NCBI RefSeq assembly: GCF_001746755.1
Contig: NZ_MCGG01000008.1
Span: forward strand, 186,001 to 250,000
Direction: 5' to 3'
DNA length: 64,000 nt
DNA from: Magnetovibrio blakemorei
Lineage (GTDB): Bacteria > Pseudomonadota > Alphaproteobacteria > Rhodospirillales > Magnetovibrionaceae
Shown piece by piece: positions 1 to 10,599 of this stretch. Position 1 is the first letter of the stretch; each line of letters opens with the position of its first letter. The notes below the pieces were generated by a model. That model was not told where the DNA came from, did no database searches, and saw only the letters and a program-made list of their open reading frames with translations. Both the position numbers and the translations under genes were made by a program.

Positions 1-2
1 TG

Positions 3-1223
3 GCGTTTCGGCGTCATTGGGGCATCTATCAGGATATGCGCCATCGCATGGTCGGGTTCGACACCGATATAATCGGAGAGGCTGATTTAAGCCGTCCCGA
101 ATTGGACCATCCCCCCTCACAGGAAGCCCACTGGAAAGGCTTTCGTAACTTCCGGGTTTCAAAGAAAATTTTTGAAGACCGCAATAAAAACGTCTGCTCA
201 TTCTATTTAATGCCAACAGACGACGAGCCGCTTGCCGATTTTCAGCCGGGCCAGTTTCTCACCTTCCAACTCAACATTGACGACCCCTCTGGCGAAGGGC
301 GCAAGCCGATTGTTCGCTGTTATTCCTTATCGGAAAGTCCGGGTCACGATCATTATCGGATTTCTGTTAAACGCGTGCCCGCTCCTGCTGGGTCCACCGA
401 TCTACCACCTGGTCTATCGTCAAATCATCTACATGACCATGTACAGGAAGGCGACGTTCTAGCCGTCCGCGCCCCTGGCGGTCATTTCTTCTTACAGCCG
501 GGAAACGGGCCCATCGTGTTGATTGGTGGGGGCATTGGCATCACCCCCATGATCAGCATGCTGAATGCCGCGCTTTCGACTGGCAGCAAGCGGGAAATGT
601 GGTTGTTCTACGGCGTGCGCAACAGCACGGAACACGTCATGAAGGACCATCTTGCGGCCCTGGCTCGGGACCACGACAATTTCCGCCTCCACGTATGCTA
701 CAGTTCTCCTCAACCGGGCGACGTCGAAGGGGTCGACTACCACCACCGTGGCCATGTGGACCTAACCCTGTTGCGCCAAACCCTTTCTTTAAAGCCCTAT
801 CAGTTTTACATCTGTGGCCCCAGTGCGATGATGGAGGCACTGGTTCCGGCGCTCTATGACTGGGGCGTACCGAAACAAAATGTTTTCTACGAAGCTTTTG
901 GTCCAGCATCCCTGATCAAATCGCAACCTCAAGACACACTGTCCCCTCACGAAATAACTTCGTCACTTCCTGTCTCCGTCACCTTCGCTAAGTCGGGAAA
1001 GACGGTCACTTGGGATGGCAGCTCCGCATCGTTGCTGGAATTTGCTGAAGACAATGGCATCGAGGTTGCGTCGGGTTGTCGCGCTGGCGGGTGTGGCTCG
1101 TGTCAAGTGAGCATCGACGAAGGCGAGGTGGAATACCCACAACCTCCCGACTTTGATCCTGACCTGGGGTGTTGCCTGATGTGTGTTTCGCGCCCGACAC
1201 GTAATCTAACCCTGCAAGCATGA
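3..1223 (+). CDS. FAD/NAD(P) oxidoreductase with C-terminal [2Fe-2S] ferredoxin domain (5' end probably outside window)
   Basis: A flavin reductase that would pass electrons from NAD(P)H through FAD to a plant-type [2Fe-2S] cluster. Counting from the ATG at 36, the FAD motif RCYS is at residues 94-97, the nucleotide-binding GGGIGITP at 164-171, the late YICGP at 258-262 that contacts NAD(P), and the cluster ligands at C348, C353, C356 and about C383 (CRAGGCGSC...CLMC). The frame is open back to the first bases, and the ATG at 36 has an AGGA only one base away, so the true start probably lies upstream. It overlaps the start region of the next gene and heads a three-gene redox operon. The domain assignment is firm; the electron acceptor is inferred from the neighbours. 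Confidence 0.85.
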   Translation, partial: AFRRHWGIYQDMRHRMVGFDTDIIGEADLSRPELDHPPSQEAHWKGFRNFRVSKKIFEDRNKNVCSFYLMPTDDEPLADFQPGQFLTFQLNIDDPSGEGRKPIVRCYSLSESPGHDHYRISVKRVPAPAGSTDLPPGLSSNHLHDHVQEGDVLAVRAPGGHFFLQPGNGPIVLIGGGIGITPMISMLNAALSTGSKREMWLFYGVRNSTEHVMKDHLAALARDHDNFRLHVCYSSPQPGDVEGVDYHHRGHVDLTLLRQTLSLKPYQFYICGPSAMMEALVPALYDWGVPKQNVFYEAFGPASLIKSQPQDTLSPHEITSSLPVSVTFAKSGKTVTWDGSSASLLEFAEDNGIEVASGCRAGGCGSCQVSIDEGEVEYPQPPDFDPDLGCCLMCVSRPTRNLTLQA

Positions 1224-1231
1224 GGGCGATC

Positions 1232-1810
1232 ATGGACAAATCCCTATTCCGTGTAAAAGTGGTTCCGTTTCTTGGATATTTCATCGTGCTGATTGCGATG
1301 ACGATCTTGGGCGATCTTGTCCTTCACCAATTTGATCTTGTCTGGGTTGGGCGTTATCTGGGAATACCCGGAACCCTTTTGATCATTTTGTCTCTCCTGT
1401 ATTCGCTGCGTAAACGCAAAATCATTCAATCGGGAAACCCGCGCTTTTTGCTCAGCCTGCATGAGGTTTTCACGTGGCTCGGCGCGCTGATGATTCTTAT
1501 CCATGCGGGTATCCACTTCAACGCCATCCTTCCCTGGTTGGCCTTGCTTGCCATGATGATTAATGTCGTCAGCGGCATGGTCGGGCGCTACCTTTTGGAC
1601 CGCTCGCGACGTCACCTGACGGGAATGCATGAAAAGTACACCATACACGGCCTCTCCAAGACGGAGGCTGAGAAGGAATTGTTTTGGGATTCCGTAACCT
1701 TTGAGACCATGCAAAAGTGGCGTATCGTGCACTTTCCCATCTCCTTTGCTTTCGCAATGCTGGCCATTGGTCACATCATCAGTGTCTTTATGTTTTGGGG
1801 GTGGAAATGA
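1232..1810 (+). CDS. five-helix membrane protein, probable b-type cytochrome
   Basis: About 192 residues with five predicted membrane helices. Histidines sit in or next to helix 3 (LHEVF and IHAGIH) and helix 5 (VHFPIS and GHIISV), an arrangement suited to binding one or two b hemes, as in ferric-reductase or cytochrome b561-like proteins. I chose ATG 1232 over ATG 1220 because GAGGG at 1222-1226 gives five-base spacing. The gene overlaps its neighbours on both sides: the 1220-1223 region carries the upstream stop, and ATGA at 1807-1810 joins it to the decaheme gene. Inferred role: membrane electron carrier between the flavin/[2Fe-2S] reductase and the periplasmic cytochrome. No family name is certain. 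Confidence 0.7.
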   Translation: MDKSLFRVKVVPFLGYFIVLIAMTILGDLVLHQFDLVWVGRYLGIPGTLLIILSLLYSLRKRKIIQSGNPRFLLSLHEVFTWLGALMILIHAGIHFNAILPWLALLAMMINVVSGMVGRYLLDRSRRHLTGMHEKYTIHGLSKTEAEKELFWDSVTFETMQKWRIVHFPISFAFAMLAIGHIISVFMFWGWK

Positions 1811-2736
1811 GACCGATCGTCAAGATTTTTTTAGCCCTTAACCTCGTGGCGATCACGGTGCTGGTGTTCAAGTACGCCGAACTGATGGTCAGTCCCGGTA
1901 AGTTGATTTTTGACCACCGCACATCCGAAGCGGATTGCTTCGCCTGCCACACACTTTTTTTAGGCGCGTCTTCGGAAAAATGCGTGGCGTGTCACAAAGT
2001 TGATGACATCGGCGTAATGACCACAAAGGGCATTCTTTTAGAGAAAAAGAAGACTGCGGTCCCCTTTCATCAAAAGCTGTTGCTTCAAGACTGTGTGGCG
2101 TGTCACAGCGATCACATGGGCGTGGCCAAATTCCGCAGCTTTCAAAAATTTTCCCATGGACTGGTTGAAACATCGATACGCGAGAAGTGTGTAAGTTGCC
2201 ATCAAATGCCAGCGGATCAGCTTCATCGCAATGTCTCCGAAACGTGCTCGCAATGCCATGGTACCGATAAATGGAAACCCGCAACCTTCGATCACAAAGT
2301 GTTGGATAAAGCCGAACTTGCGCAATGTATTTCCTGCCACAAGGCCAAGGTTCCAAGCGACAAATTGCACAGTCAGGTCTCTGGCCAATGTGGCCAGTGT
2401 CACACCACTGAAAAATGGAAACCTGCGACCTTCGATCACAATAAATTCTTCGTGTTTGACAGGGATCACGACGTCAAGTGCGAGGCCTGCCACACGACCG
2501 GCGACTACAAAAAATACACATGCTACGAATGCCATGAACATTCCCCCAGTAAAATTCGGGAGGAACATGAGGAAGAGGGTATCCGTGATTTTGAGAATTG
2601 CGTCGCCTGCCACCGCAACGCCGATGAAGACGACGCTAAACGCGCCTGGCAATCCATAAGGAGGGGCGTACCCTATCAATTTGGTTTGCCGAATACAGAG
2701 AACGACAAAAAGTTACGGAAAGAGCACGATGACTAG
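1807..2736 (+). CDS. decaheme c-type cytochrome with N-terminal membrane anchor
   Basis: 309 residues. One hydrophobic helix at residues 5-22 acts as signal or anchor, and ten CxxCH heme sites start at residues 44, 59, 96, 128, 147, 174, 195, 225, 239 and 265. Many extra histidines could serve as second axial ligands, as in class III and related multiheme cytochromes. The block around the fifth and sixth hemes is echoed around the seventh and eighth (KWKPATFDH at 155-163 and again at 203-211), so part of the protein arose by internal duplication. The start ATG lies inside the upstream stop (ATGA), so the earlier in-frame ATG at 1717 is not used. The tail is highly charged (ends KEHDD). Expected in the periplasm, tethered to the inner membrane. 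Confidence 0.88.
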   Translation: MRPIVKIFLALNLVAITVLVFKYAELMVSPGKLIFDHRTSEADCFACHTLFLGASSEKCVACHKVDDIGVMTTKGILLEKKKTAVPFHQKLLLQDCVACHSDHMGVAKFRSFQKFSHGLVETSIREKCVSCHQMPADQLHRNVSETCSQCHGTDKWKPATFDHKVLDKAELAQCISCHKAKVPSDKLHSQVSGQCGQCHTTEKWKPATFDHNKFFVFDRDHDVKCEACHTTGDYKKYTCYECHEHSPSKIREEHEEEGIRDFENCVACHRNADEDDAKRAWQSIRRGVPYQFGLPNTENDKKLRKEHDD

Positions 2737-2779
2737 CAAAACCGTTAATCAGTTCCGTTCAACGAGACCGCTCATACAC

Positions 2780-3598
2780 CTACAAGTACCCATAGCTCAC
2801 CGCCAACAGCACACAGCCGAGGCCTAAGCGATAGATCACGAACGGGGTGAAGCTGGCGCGTTTGAGCCAGGCCATCATCAGGGCAATGGCGATCAGGGCG
2901 GAGACGAACGACAAGCCGACGCCGGTGAGCGCAGTGCTGATTTGCAGGGCGTCGCCTGTTTTGTAAAGTTCAAGCCCCTTAAGCGTGCCCGCGCCGACGA
3001 TGGCGGGAATGCTCAAGAGCATGGAAAAGCGCGCGCAATCAGATCGTTCCATGCCCAGAAAACGCCCGGTGGTCATGGTGATGCCGCTGCGCGACGTGCC
3101 CGGAATCAAAGCCAGACATTGCGACAAACCGATCAACACGACATCTGAAAGCTTTAAGTGCTCCATGGTGCGCAAGGTGACGCTGAAACGGTCCATGACC
3201 CACAGCAAAACGCCAAAACCCAAGGTCGCCCAACCGATCACTTCGATGGAGCGAATGCCGTCGGGCATCACTTTGTTCATGGCATAGCCAGCTATAATGA
3301 CGGGGATCGTGCCCAGCACCACAAAAAAAGCAAGCCGCGCCCCCGCATTAATGCCCTTGCCCAGAACCATGCGCCACAACCCGATGAACATGTCGAGCAC
3401 GTCACGCCACAGATACGCCATCACCGCCCCCAACGTGCCCACATGCACGGCCACGTCCAATATCAGGCCTTGGTCTTGCCAGTCGAAAAACCGAGGGGTC
3501 AAGATCAAATGGGCACTGGAACTGATGGGCAGAAACTCGGTCACGCCCTGAACAAGCGCTAAAATGACAATGTGAAAAAGCGGCACGGCGGTACTCAA
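2780..3598 (-). CDS. uppP: undecaprenyl-diphosphatase UppP (BacA)
   Basis: Integral membrane phosphatase that recycles undecaprenyl diphosphate to the monophosphate carrier for peptidoglycan synthesis; overproduction gives bacitracin resistance. The family signature near the N-terminus, QGVTEFLPISSSAH, and the later PGTSRSG motif are both present. Length 272 is normal for the family, with about eight helices. The reading starts with TTG at 3598; a GTG at 3586 (MPLFHIV) fits family alignments equally well. It is convergent with the decaheme operon and divergent from gltB. Confidence 0.95.
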   Translation of the reverse strand: MSTAVPLFHIVILALVQGVTEFLPISSSAHLILTPRFFDWQDQGLILDVAVHVGTLGAVMAYLWRDVLDMFIGLWRMVLGKGINAGARLAFFVVLGTIPVIIAGYAMNKVMPDGIRSIEVIGWATLGFGVLLWVMDRFSVTLRTMEHLKLSDVVLIGLSQCLALIPGTSRSGITMTTGRFLGMERSDCARFSMLLSIPAIVGAGTLKGLELYKTGDALQISTALTGVGLSFVSALIAIALMMAWLKRASFTPFVIYRLGLGCVLLAVSYGYL

Positions 3599-3977
3599 GC
3601 CTCGTAAAAAGGGGGTGAATCCAAGGGAATTTCCCGAGAACGCGGCAACATTAGCGCACCCGCATCTTCACGCAAAGAGCTGAATCCGCACCGTTTTTCC
3701 GGTTGGTGAAAAAATACCCTAAAGGCCCGGGGCGAGACTGTCGCAAATCGGCCCAAACCCCCAGATTTCTGCGTGTTTCAAAGTGTTTCAAAAATTGCAG
3801 CGGCGGGCTTTCTTTTTCGGTATAGTTCTAGTAATGTCGCGCCTCCAAGTTTCTGACAAGGTTTGCTATGGCGCTGGCCGCGCTGGACACGACTGGCGGC
3901 GGATAAGACATTAGCGCCTTGAAACATATACACTTTTCATCCGCATTTTTGCGGCGGACTTAAGACTGGACAAGACC
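3599..3977 (+). promoter_or_regulatory. upstream region of gltBD with candidate promoter, mini-ORF and hairpin
   Basis: 379 bases without a gene. TATAGT at 3821-3826 could be a -10 element for gltB, leaving a long leader; no good -35 is spaced correctly. GTGTTTCAAA occurs twice within about 15 bases near 3772-3792. A 12-codon ORF (ATG 3868 to TAA 3906, preceded by AAGG) precedes a short hairpin CCGC-ATTTTT-GCGG at 3941-3954, just before the gltB start. None of these elements is proven. Confidence 0.35.
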
Positions 3978-6900
3978 ATGAAAGCAAGCGGGCTGCCCGA
4001 AAGCCAAGGCCTTTACGACCCAAGCAACGAGCACGACAACTGTGGTGTTGGATTCATTTGCAACATTAAGAACCAAAAGAGCCACGAGATCGTTCGCCAA
4101 GGTTTGCAAATTCTGGTGAATTTGGACCACCGTGGCGCGGTCGGCGCCGATCCCTTGGCGGGTGACGGTGCGGGCATCATCATGCAAATTCCCCATGACC
4201 TGTTCGTCGAGGAATGCGCTAAGTTGGGCTTTACCTTGCCCGGCATCGGTGATTATGCGGTGGGTCAAGTGTTTTTGCCCCAAGACGAAGTCTTGCGCGC
4301 CGCTTGCCTGAACGCGTTCGATACGGTTGTGCCCCGCGAAGGTCAAGAGCTGTTGGGCTGGCGCGACGTGCCAGTGGACAATTCCTGCCTGGGTGAAAGC
4401 GTCAAAGCCGATGAGCCGGTGATCCGTCAGGTCTTCATCAAAAAAGGCCCAGGCACCTCCGATCAGGCCGCGTTCGAGCGCAAGCTGTTTGTCATCCGCA
4501 AACAAGTCCACCACGCCATCTGGGACGATGCCGGCAACCGCGCCAACTTCTATATGCCGTCCCTGTCGACCCACACCATCGTTTACAAGGGCATGGTGCT
4601 GTCGGGCAACTTGGCGAACTATTACCAAGATCTCAAAGACCCGCGCACGACCTCTGCCCTGGCCTTGGTGCATCAACGGTTTTCCACCAACACCTTCCCC
4701 AGCTGGGAACTGGCGCAGCCGTTCCGCTATCTGTGCCACAACGGTGAAATCAACACCGTGCGCGGCAACATCAACTGGATGGCCGCGCGCAAAGCGACCA
4801 TGAGCTCAACGGTTTTGGGCGATGATCTGGACAAGTTGTGGCCGTTGATCGGCGACGGCGCCTCCGATTCCGCGACCTTCGACAACGCTTTGGAACTGTT
4901 GGTCGCGGGCGGCTATTCGCTGGCCCATGCGATGATGATGATGATTCCCGAAGCGTGGGACAACAACCCGCTGATGGACAATGATCGACGCGCTTTTTAC
5001 GAATACCACGCCGCCTTGATGGAACCGTGGGACGGCCCCGCCGCCGTGTGCTTTACCGATGGCCGCCAAATCGGTGCGACCCTGGATCGCAACGGCTTGC
5101 GCCCGGCGCGCTACATCGTGACCGATGACGACTTCGTCATTATGGCGTCGGAAGTGGGCGTGTTGCCTATCCCTGAACACAAGATCGTCAAAAAGTGGCG
5201 TTTGCAGCCGGGCAAGATGTTCTTGATCGACCTGGAACAGGGCCGCATCATCGACGACGAAGAAATCAAGTCAGAACTGGCCAAGGACAAGCCGTATCAG
5301 GAATGGCTTGACCAGACCCAGATCCGCGTCGAAGACCTGCCCGACGAAAATCCCGCCATGGCCCCCGATCATGACACGCTTTTGGATGCCCAGCAGGCGT
5401 TTGGCTATACTCAGGAAGATTTGAAGCACTTCATCAAACCGATGGTGATCAGTGGCCAAGACCCCATTGGCTCCATGGGTCGTGACACACCCATCGCCGT
5501 GCTCTCGGACCGGCCCAAGGTGCTATACGATTATTTCGCCCAGAACTTTGCCCAAGTCACCAACCCGCCCATCGATCCAATCCGCGAAGAATTGGTGATG
5601 AGCCTGGTGAGCTTGATCGGCCCGCGTCCTAACCTGTTGGACCCAACCGACGCCGGCAAGCGCATGCGTCTGGAAGTGCGCCAGCCGATTTTGTCGAACC
5701 TGGACCTGGAAAAAATCCGCCACATCGAACACTACGTTGACCGCGCCTTCAAGGCGGTCACGCTGGACATCGTCTATCCCGCCGACCAAGGTGCGGCGGG
5801 TATGGAAGCAGCGCTTGAAAAGCTGTTTGCCAAAGCCGAAGAAGTCGTCAACGCAGGCTACAACATCATCATTTTGTCGGATCGCAATTTGGATATCGAT
5901 CACATCGCGATCCCGGCCTTGTTGGCGACGGCGGGTGTGCATCACCACTTGATCCGCACCGGGCTCAGAACCTCTGCGGGTCTGGTTGTCGAAACCGGCG
6001 AAGCGCGCCGGGTGCATGATTTCTGTCTGCTGGCGGGCTATGGCGCAGAAGCCATCAACCCCTATTTGGCCTTCGACACCATTGCCGATATGGGCAGTGA
6101 ATTGCCTGAAGAATTGACCATTGCTGAAGCCCAATACCGCTACATCAAAGCGGTCGCCAAAGGCATGCTCAAAGTCTTCTCCAAAATGGGCATCTCGACC
6201 TTCCAATCGTACTGCGGTGCACAGATTTTCGACGCCGTGGGCTTGAACGCAAGCTTCATCGATCGCTTCTTCACCAACACCGCATCGCGCATCGGCGGCA
6301 TCGGTCTGGACGAAGTGGCCGAAGAAACAACCCGTCGCCATGCGCTCGCGTTTGGCAACAACCCGCTCTATCACAAACACCTGGATGTGGGCGGTGAACT
6401 GGCTTGGCGTCACCGCGGTGAACAACACGCGTGGTCGCCGGAAACGATTTCCTTGCTGCAGCACGCTGTGCGCAAAGGTGATCGCGATACCTATCGCAAA
6501 TTCGAAGCGGCCATGAACGGTCATGACGTGCAGGTGAAAAACCTGCGTGGGCTGTTCACCTTAAAAGGCACCGGCAAGTCCGTGCCCTTGGATCAAGTTG
6601 AGCCGATTGAAAACATCTGCAAACGTTTCGCCACCGGGGCCATGTCGTTCGGTTCCATTTCCTGGGAAGCGCACACCACCTTGGCAATTGCCATGAACCG
6701 GATGGGCGGCAAGTCCAACACCGGCGAAGGCGGCGAAGAAGCAGTGCGCTTTAAGCCCATGGAAAACGGTGACAGCATGCGTTCGGCCATCAAACAGGTG
6801 GCATCCGGACGTTTTGGCGTGACCACTGAATACCTGGTCAACGCCGACGACATTCAAATCAAAATGGCCCAAGGCGCAAAGCCTGGCGAAGGCGGACAAC

Positions 6901-8624
6901 TGCCCGGCCACAAGGTTGATGAGTGGATTGCCCGGGTACGCCACTCCACGCCGGGCGTGGGGCTGATTTCTCCGCCGCCGCATCACGATATTTATTCCAT
7001 CGAAGATTTGGCGCAGTTGATTCACGATCTGAAAAATGTCAACCCCAAGGCGCGCATTTCGGTCAAGTTAGTGTCCGAAGTCGGCGTCGGCACGGTTGCC
7101 GCTGGCGTCAGCAAAGCGCATGCCGATCACATCACCATCTCCGGCTTTGACGGCGGCACCGGGGCTTCGCCCTTGACCTCCACACAACACGCGGGCGGTC
7201 CGTGGGAAATCGGTTTGGCCGAAACCCACCAGACCTTGGTGTTGAACAAGTTGCGCGGCCGTGTTGCCGTGCAGGTTGACGGCGGCCTGCGCACGGCCCG
7301 CGACATCGTCGTGGGCGCTTTGTTGGGTGCGGACGAATTCGGCTTTGCCACGGGAGCGTTGATTGCGGCGGGTTGTTTGATGATGCGCAAGTGTCACTTG
7401 AACACCTGTCCGGTGGGCATTGCCACGCAAAACCCGGAACTGCGCAAGCTGTTCCCCGGTCAGCCCGCGCACGTGGTCAACTACGTCACCTTCATGGCCG
7501 AAGAAGTTCGTGTGCTGATGGCTGAGCTTGGCTTTAAAACCATCCAGGAAATGATCGGCCGTTCCGAGTGTTTGGAAATGAACACCGCCATCGATCATTG
7601 GAAAGGTCGCGGTTTGGACTTCTCCGGCATCTTGCACAAGCCCGTCGCAGGTCCAGGCGTGGCCGTCTTCCATTGCGAAAGCCAAGACCACGGTCTCGAC
7701 AAAGCCTTGGACAACGCCCTCATCGCCCAGGCCCGCGCCACCATCGACGGTGGCAAGCCGGTGCGCATTGATACCCAGTTCATCAACGTCAACCGTACGG
7801 TCGGCGCGATGCTTTCGGGTGAAATTGCCTTGAAGCACGGCAAAGCCGGATTGGCCGATGACAGCATCGTCATCAATGCCCGCGGCACGGCGGGGCAATC
7901 GTTGGGCGCATGGCTGGCCAAGGGCGTCACCATCAATCTCCAAGGCGATGCCAACGATTATGTCGGCAAGGGTCTTTCGGGTGGACGCATTGTCATTCGC
8001 CCGACCGACGATTGCCCGATCATCCCGCAAGACAACATCATCGCGGGCAACACGTGCCTTTATGGCGCAACGTCCGGTGAAGCCTATTTCCAAGGCGTCG
8101 CGGGTGAGCGTTTTGCGGTGCGCAACTCCGGCGCCTCCACGGTTGTCGAAGGTGTGGGCGATCACGGTTGCGAATACATGACCGGCGGCATTGTTGTCGT
8201 GCTGGGTCAGACCGGACGTAACTTCGCCGCGGGCATGTCCGGCGGTGTCGCTTACGTTTTGGATGAAGCGGGTGATTTTGAAACCCGTTGCAACTTGGCG
8301 CAGGTTGATCTGGAACCCATCGAGGCCGAAGAACGCCTCAATGAAGAACTCAACGGTCAAGGCGGCGATTTGGAAACCCATGGCCGCGTCGACATCAACC
8401 ACGACATGACCCGCTATGATGCCCAGCGTCTCAAAACGCTGATCGAACAGCATCATCATTACACCGCCAGCCCGCTGGCCAAAAACATCTTGAACCATTG
8501 GGACACGTACTTGCCCAAATTCGTCAAGGTGATGCCGGTGGATTACCGCCGAGCACTTCAAGAAATGCAGGCCAAACAGCGTGCGTCCGAACATGACGGC
8601 GTCAACACATCGGTGGGGAACTAA
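3978..8624 (+). CDS. gltB: glutamate synthase (NADPH) large subunit
   Basis: Alpha subunit of GOGAT. It hydrolyses glutamine in the N-terminal class II amidotransferase domain and channels ammonia to the FMN site, where 2-oxoglutarate becomes glutamate. The catalytic cysteine is C22 in [10 protein letters not shown], after a 21-residue propeptide that is normally removed. The 3Fe-4S cluster cysteines are C1133, C1139 and C1144 ([12 protein letters not shown]). The central FMN-binding domain contains GGTGASP, and the C-terminal GXGXG beta-helix domain follows. Length 1548 is normal. gltD follows after four bases. Several long antisense ORFs within it reflect codon bias. Confidence 0.98.
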   Translation: MKASGLPESQGLYDPSNEHDNCGVGFICNIKNQKSHEIVRQGLQILVNLDHRGAVGADPLAGDGAGIIMQIPHDLFVEECAKLGFTLPGIGDYAVGQVFLPQDEVLRAACLNAFDTVVPREGQELLGWRDVPVDNSCLGESVKADEPVIRQVFIKKGPGTSDQAAFERKLFVIRKQVHHAIWDDAGNRANFYMPSLSTHTIVYKGMVLSGNLANYYQDLKDPRTTSALALVHQRFSTNTFPSWELAQPFRYLCHNGEINTVRGNINWMAARKATMSSTVLGDDLDKLWPLIGDGASDSATFDNALELLVAGGYSLAHAMMMMIPEAWDNNPLMDNDRRAFYEYHAALMEPWDGPAAVCFTDGRQIGATLDRNGLRPARYIVTDDDFVIMASEVGVLPIPEHKIVKKWRLQPGKMFLIDLEQGRIIDDEEIKSELAKDKPYQEWLDQTQIRVEDLPDENPAMAPDHDTLLDAQQAFGYTQEDLKHFIKPMVISGQDPIGSMGRDTPIAVLSDRPKVLYDYFAQNFAQVTNPPIDPIREELVMSLVSLIGPRPNLLDPTDAGKRMRLEVRQPILSNLDLEKIRHIEHYVDRAFKAVTLDIVYPADQGAAGMEAALEKLFAKAEEVVNAGYNIIILSDRNLDIDHIAIPALLATAGVHHHLIRTGLRTSAGLVVETGEARRVHDFCLLAGYGAEAINPYLAFDTIADMGSELPEELTIAEAQYRYIKAVAKGMLKVFSKMGISTFQSYCGAQIFDAVGLNASFIDRFFTNTASRIGGIGLDEVAEETTRRHALAFGNNPLYHKHLDVGGELAWRHRGEQHAWSPETISLLQHAVRKGDRDTYRKFEAAMNGHDVQVKNLRGLFTLKGTGKSVPLDQVEPIENICKRFATGAMSFGSISWEAHTTLAIAMNRMGGKSNTGEGGEEAVRFKPMENGDSMRSAIKQVASGRFGVTTEYLVNADDIQIKMAQGAKPGEGGQLPGHKVDEWIARVRHSTPGVGLISPPPHHDIYSIEDLAQLIHDLKNVNPKARISVKLVSEVGVGTVAAGVSKAHADHITISGFDGGTGASPLTSTQHAGGPWEIGLAETHQTLVLNKLRGRVAVQVDGGLRTARDIVVGALLGADEFGFATGALIAAGCLMMRKCHLNTCPVGIATQNPELRKLFPGQPAHVVNYVTFMAEEVRVLMAELGFKTIQEMIGRSECLEMNTAIDHWKGRGLDFSGILHKPVAGPGVAVFHCESQDHGLDKALDNALIAQARATIDGGKPVRIDTQFINVNRTVGAMLSGEIALKHGKAGLADDSIVINARGTAGQSLGAWLAKGVTINLQGDANDYVGKGLSGGRIVIRPTDDCPIIPQDNIIAGNTCLYGATSGEAYFQGVAGERFAVRNSGASTVVEGVGDHGCEYMTGGIVVVLGQTGRNFAAGMSGGVAYVLDEAGDFETRCNLAQVDLEPIEAEERLNEELNGQGGDLETHGRVDINHDMTRYDAQRLKTLIEQHHHYTASPLAKNILNHWDTYLPKFVKVMPVDYRRALQEMQAKQRASEHDGVNTSVGN

Positions 8625-8628
8625 GACT

Positions 8629-10056
8629 ATGGGTAAGCCAACCGGATTTCTCGAAATCGATCGCCATGACCGTTCTTACGCGCCGGTGAGCGAACGCCTG
8701 GACCATTACCAGGAATTCTCCATTGCGCTCAAACAAGACGAGTTGCAAAAACAAGGTGCGCGCTGCATGGATTGCGGTATCCCGTACTGCCATCAAGGCT
8801 GCCCGGTGATGAACATCATCCCCGAATGGAACGACCTGACCTATCAGGGCGACATGAAGTCGGCGCTGGCGATGCTGCATTCCACCAACAACTTCCCGGA
8901 ATTCACCGGACGCATTTGTCCGGCGCCGTGCGAAGCTTCGTGCACGCTGAACTTGGACGACAAGCCCGTCACCATCAAAACAATCGAGTGCGCCATCGTC
9001 GACAACGGCTGGGCCGAGGGTTGGATTGAACCCAAGATCGCCAAGCACCACACCGACAAAAAAATCGCCGTCGTCGGTGCCGGTCCTGCGGGCATGGCGG
9101 CAGCGCAGCAATTGGCGCGGGTCGGACACAAGGTCTCGCTCTATGAAAAGAACGCCCATGCGGGTGGTCTGATGCGCTACGGCATTCCCGATTTCAAACT
9201 CGACAAATCCATCATCGATCGGCGTCTCAGCCAGTTGAAGGGCGAAGGCGTGGACTTCCGCCCTAACACCACCATCGGCAAAGACGTCTCGGTCGAATCA
9301 TTGATGAACTATTACGACGCGATTGTATTGTCGGGCGGCGCGGAAAAACCCCGCGATCTTCCCGTTCCGGGACGTGAGTTAAATGGCGTGCATTTCGCCA
9401 TGGATTTCTTGACCCAGCAAAACCGTCGCAACGGCGGCGAAAGCTTCGACGTCACCGACATCTTGGCCACCGGCAAAAACGTGTTGGTCATCGGCGGCGG
9501 CGATACGGGTTCAGATTGCGTCGGCACCTCGGCCCGCCAAGGGGCGGCGTCGATCACGCAAATCGAAATCATGCCGAGACCGCCGGAAAAGGAAGACAAG
9601 CTCACCACCTGGCCCGATTGGCCGCAAAAGCTGCGCACGTCGACCAGCCACGAAGAAGGCTGCCAACGCGATTGGAGCTTGCTGACCAAAGCCTTCATCG
9701 GCGATGAAAACGGCAACCTCAAAGCCGCCAAGGTCGTGCGGGTGCAATGGGACCACGGCAAGATGACCGAGGTCGCCGGATCGGAATTTGAAATCCCCTG
9801 CGAGCGCGTATTCCTCGCCATGGGTTTTGTCCATCCGGTCCACGAAGGCATGCTGGAACAGTTGGGCGTCGCCAAAGACCCCCGCGGCAACGTCGATGCC
9901 AACACCGAAGATTACCAAACGTCGATCCCCAAAGTGTTCGCCGCCGGCGACATGCGCCGGGGTCAGTCGTTGGTGGTATGGGCCATCCGCGAAGGTCGCC
10001 AAGCGGCGCGTGCGGTGGACAAGTTCCTCATGGGTTCGACCGAACTGCCGCGCTAG
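8629..10056 (+). CDS. gltD: glutamate synthase small subunit
   Basis: Beta subunit of GOGAT (475 residues). It oxidises NADPH on FAD and feeds electrons through [4Fe-4S] clusters to GltB. Cysteines at 46, 49, 54 and 58 ([13 protein letters not shown]) and at 97, 101 and 105 (CPAPCEASC) supply the clusters. Two nucleotide-binding Rossmann motifs, [12 protein letters not shown] and [11 protein letters not shown], bind FAD and NADPH. ATG 8629 was chosen over the upstream in-frame ATG 8581 because GGGGA at 8615-8619 is correctly placed and family members begin MGKPTGF. The intergenic gap to gltB is only four bases, so the two are co-transcribed and end at the terminator at 10079. Confidence 0.97.
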   Translation: MGKPTGFLEIDRHDRSYAPVSERLDHYQEFSIALKQDELQKQGARCMDCGIPYCHQGCPVMNIIPEWNDLTYQGDMKSALAMLHSTNNFPEFTGRICPAPCEASCTLNLDDKPVTIKTIECAIVDNGWAEGWIEPKIAKHHTDKKIAVVGAGPAGMAAAQQLARVGHKVSLYEKNAHAGGLMRYGIPDFKLDKSIIDRRLSQLKGEGVDFRPNTTIGKDVSVESLMNYYDAIVLSGGAEKPRDLPVPGRELNGVHFAMDFLTQQNRRNGGESFDVTDILATGKNVLVIGGGDTGSDCVGTSARQGAASITQIEIMPRPPEKEDKLTTWPDWPQKLRTSTSHEEGCQRDWSLLTKAFIGDENGNLKAAKVVRVQWDHGKMTEVAGSEFEIPCERVFLAMGFVHPVHEGMLEQLGVAKDPRGNVDANTEDYQTSIPKVFAAGDMRRGQSLVVWAIREGRQAARAVDKFLMGSTELPR

Positions 10057-10078
10057 CCCGTATTTTAGGTAAAAACCG

Positions 10079-10107
10079 AAGGGCCGTTCTTCACAGAGCG
10101 GCCCTTT
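10079..10107 (+). terminator. rho-independent terminator of gltBD
   Basis: Perfect stem AAGGGCCG / CGGCCCTT with a 12-base loop, followed by a short T run (TTTG), 23 bases after the gltD stop. Confidence 0.8.
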
Positions 10108-10164
10108 GTACGTCTCTATAGCGTACCCAGGCAGAGGACAGACAAAAGGAACGGGGCGTTTATC

Positions 10165-10356
10165 ATGACGGAACACAGCAAAGTGCTCGTTGGCGAAAAC
10201 ACCCGCGAGCAGATTGCCTACAAGCTGCTCGACAAAATTTTTGTCGCCGAAGGCAAAACCCTCACCAGCCGCAACCGAGAAGACATTTTGCGCACCTACG
10301 TGCAATGCTACAGCGCTGCCGGGGGTGTTTACATGGATTATGAAGACACCGCTTAA
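10165..10356 (+). CDS. small conserved-looking protein of unknown function
   Basis: 63 residues, soluble, mixed charge, starting MTEHSKVLVG. No signal peptide, membrane helix or metal motif. It sits between the gltBD terminator and a palindromic repeat, so it is probably transcribed alone. AAAAGGA at about 10145-10151 is rather distant for a ribosome site; GGGG at about 10152-10156 is closer. I do not recognise a family. Regular codon use and the clear gap on both sides support it being real. Confidence 0.55.
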   Translation: MTEHSKVLVGENTREQIAYKLLDKIFVAEGKTLTSRNREDILRTYVQCYSAAGGVYMDYEDTA

Positions 10357-10403
10357 TTTTGCCTCTTCGACGTCGGACATGGTCATGGCGGTGCATTCGG
10401 CTC

Positions 10404-10479
10404 TGGATTGCTTCGCTTCGCTCGCAATGACGCCCCTGTCTTCGTCATTGCGAGACCCCGAAGGGGGCGTGGCAATCCA
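10404..10479. repeat. palindromic intergenic repeat
   Basis: Imperfect inverted repeat: TGGATTG...CGCAATGA on the left (10404-10430) and TCATTGCGAGA...GGCAATCCA on the right (10445-10479), with an inner CCCCGAAGGGGG palindrome. The right half recurs at about 29728-29762. Elements of this form are dispersed in many alphaproteobacterial chromosomes and fold as hairpins in RNA. Confidence 0.75.
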
Positions 10480-10599
10480 AGGGACGGATTTCACAAGTCG
10501 CGGAGCTTTAATTTTGCCCTGCCGGGTCATTGGCCCTTTGACAATATGCGCCACCCGCTTATATATCGGCTCTCAACACGGTCCAACCTGAGGGCAGCC

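Noticed and set aside
5523-8594. Long minus-strand reading frames antisense to gltB (up to 508 codons)
   Set aside because: They mirror gltB codons in a GC-rich genome; no domain, start context or ribosome site supports them.
10408-10599. N-terminal extension of the DUF1178 gene
   Set aside because: It translates the palindromic repeat and lacks a ribosome site; the family start is at 10600.
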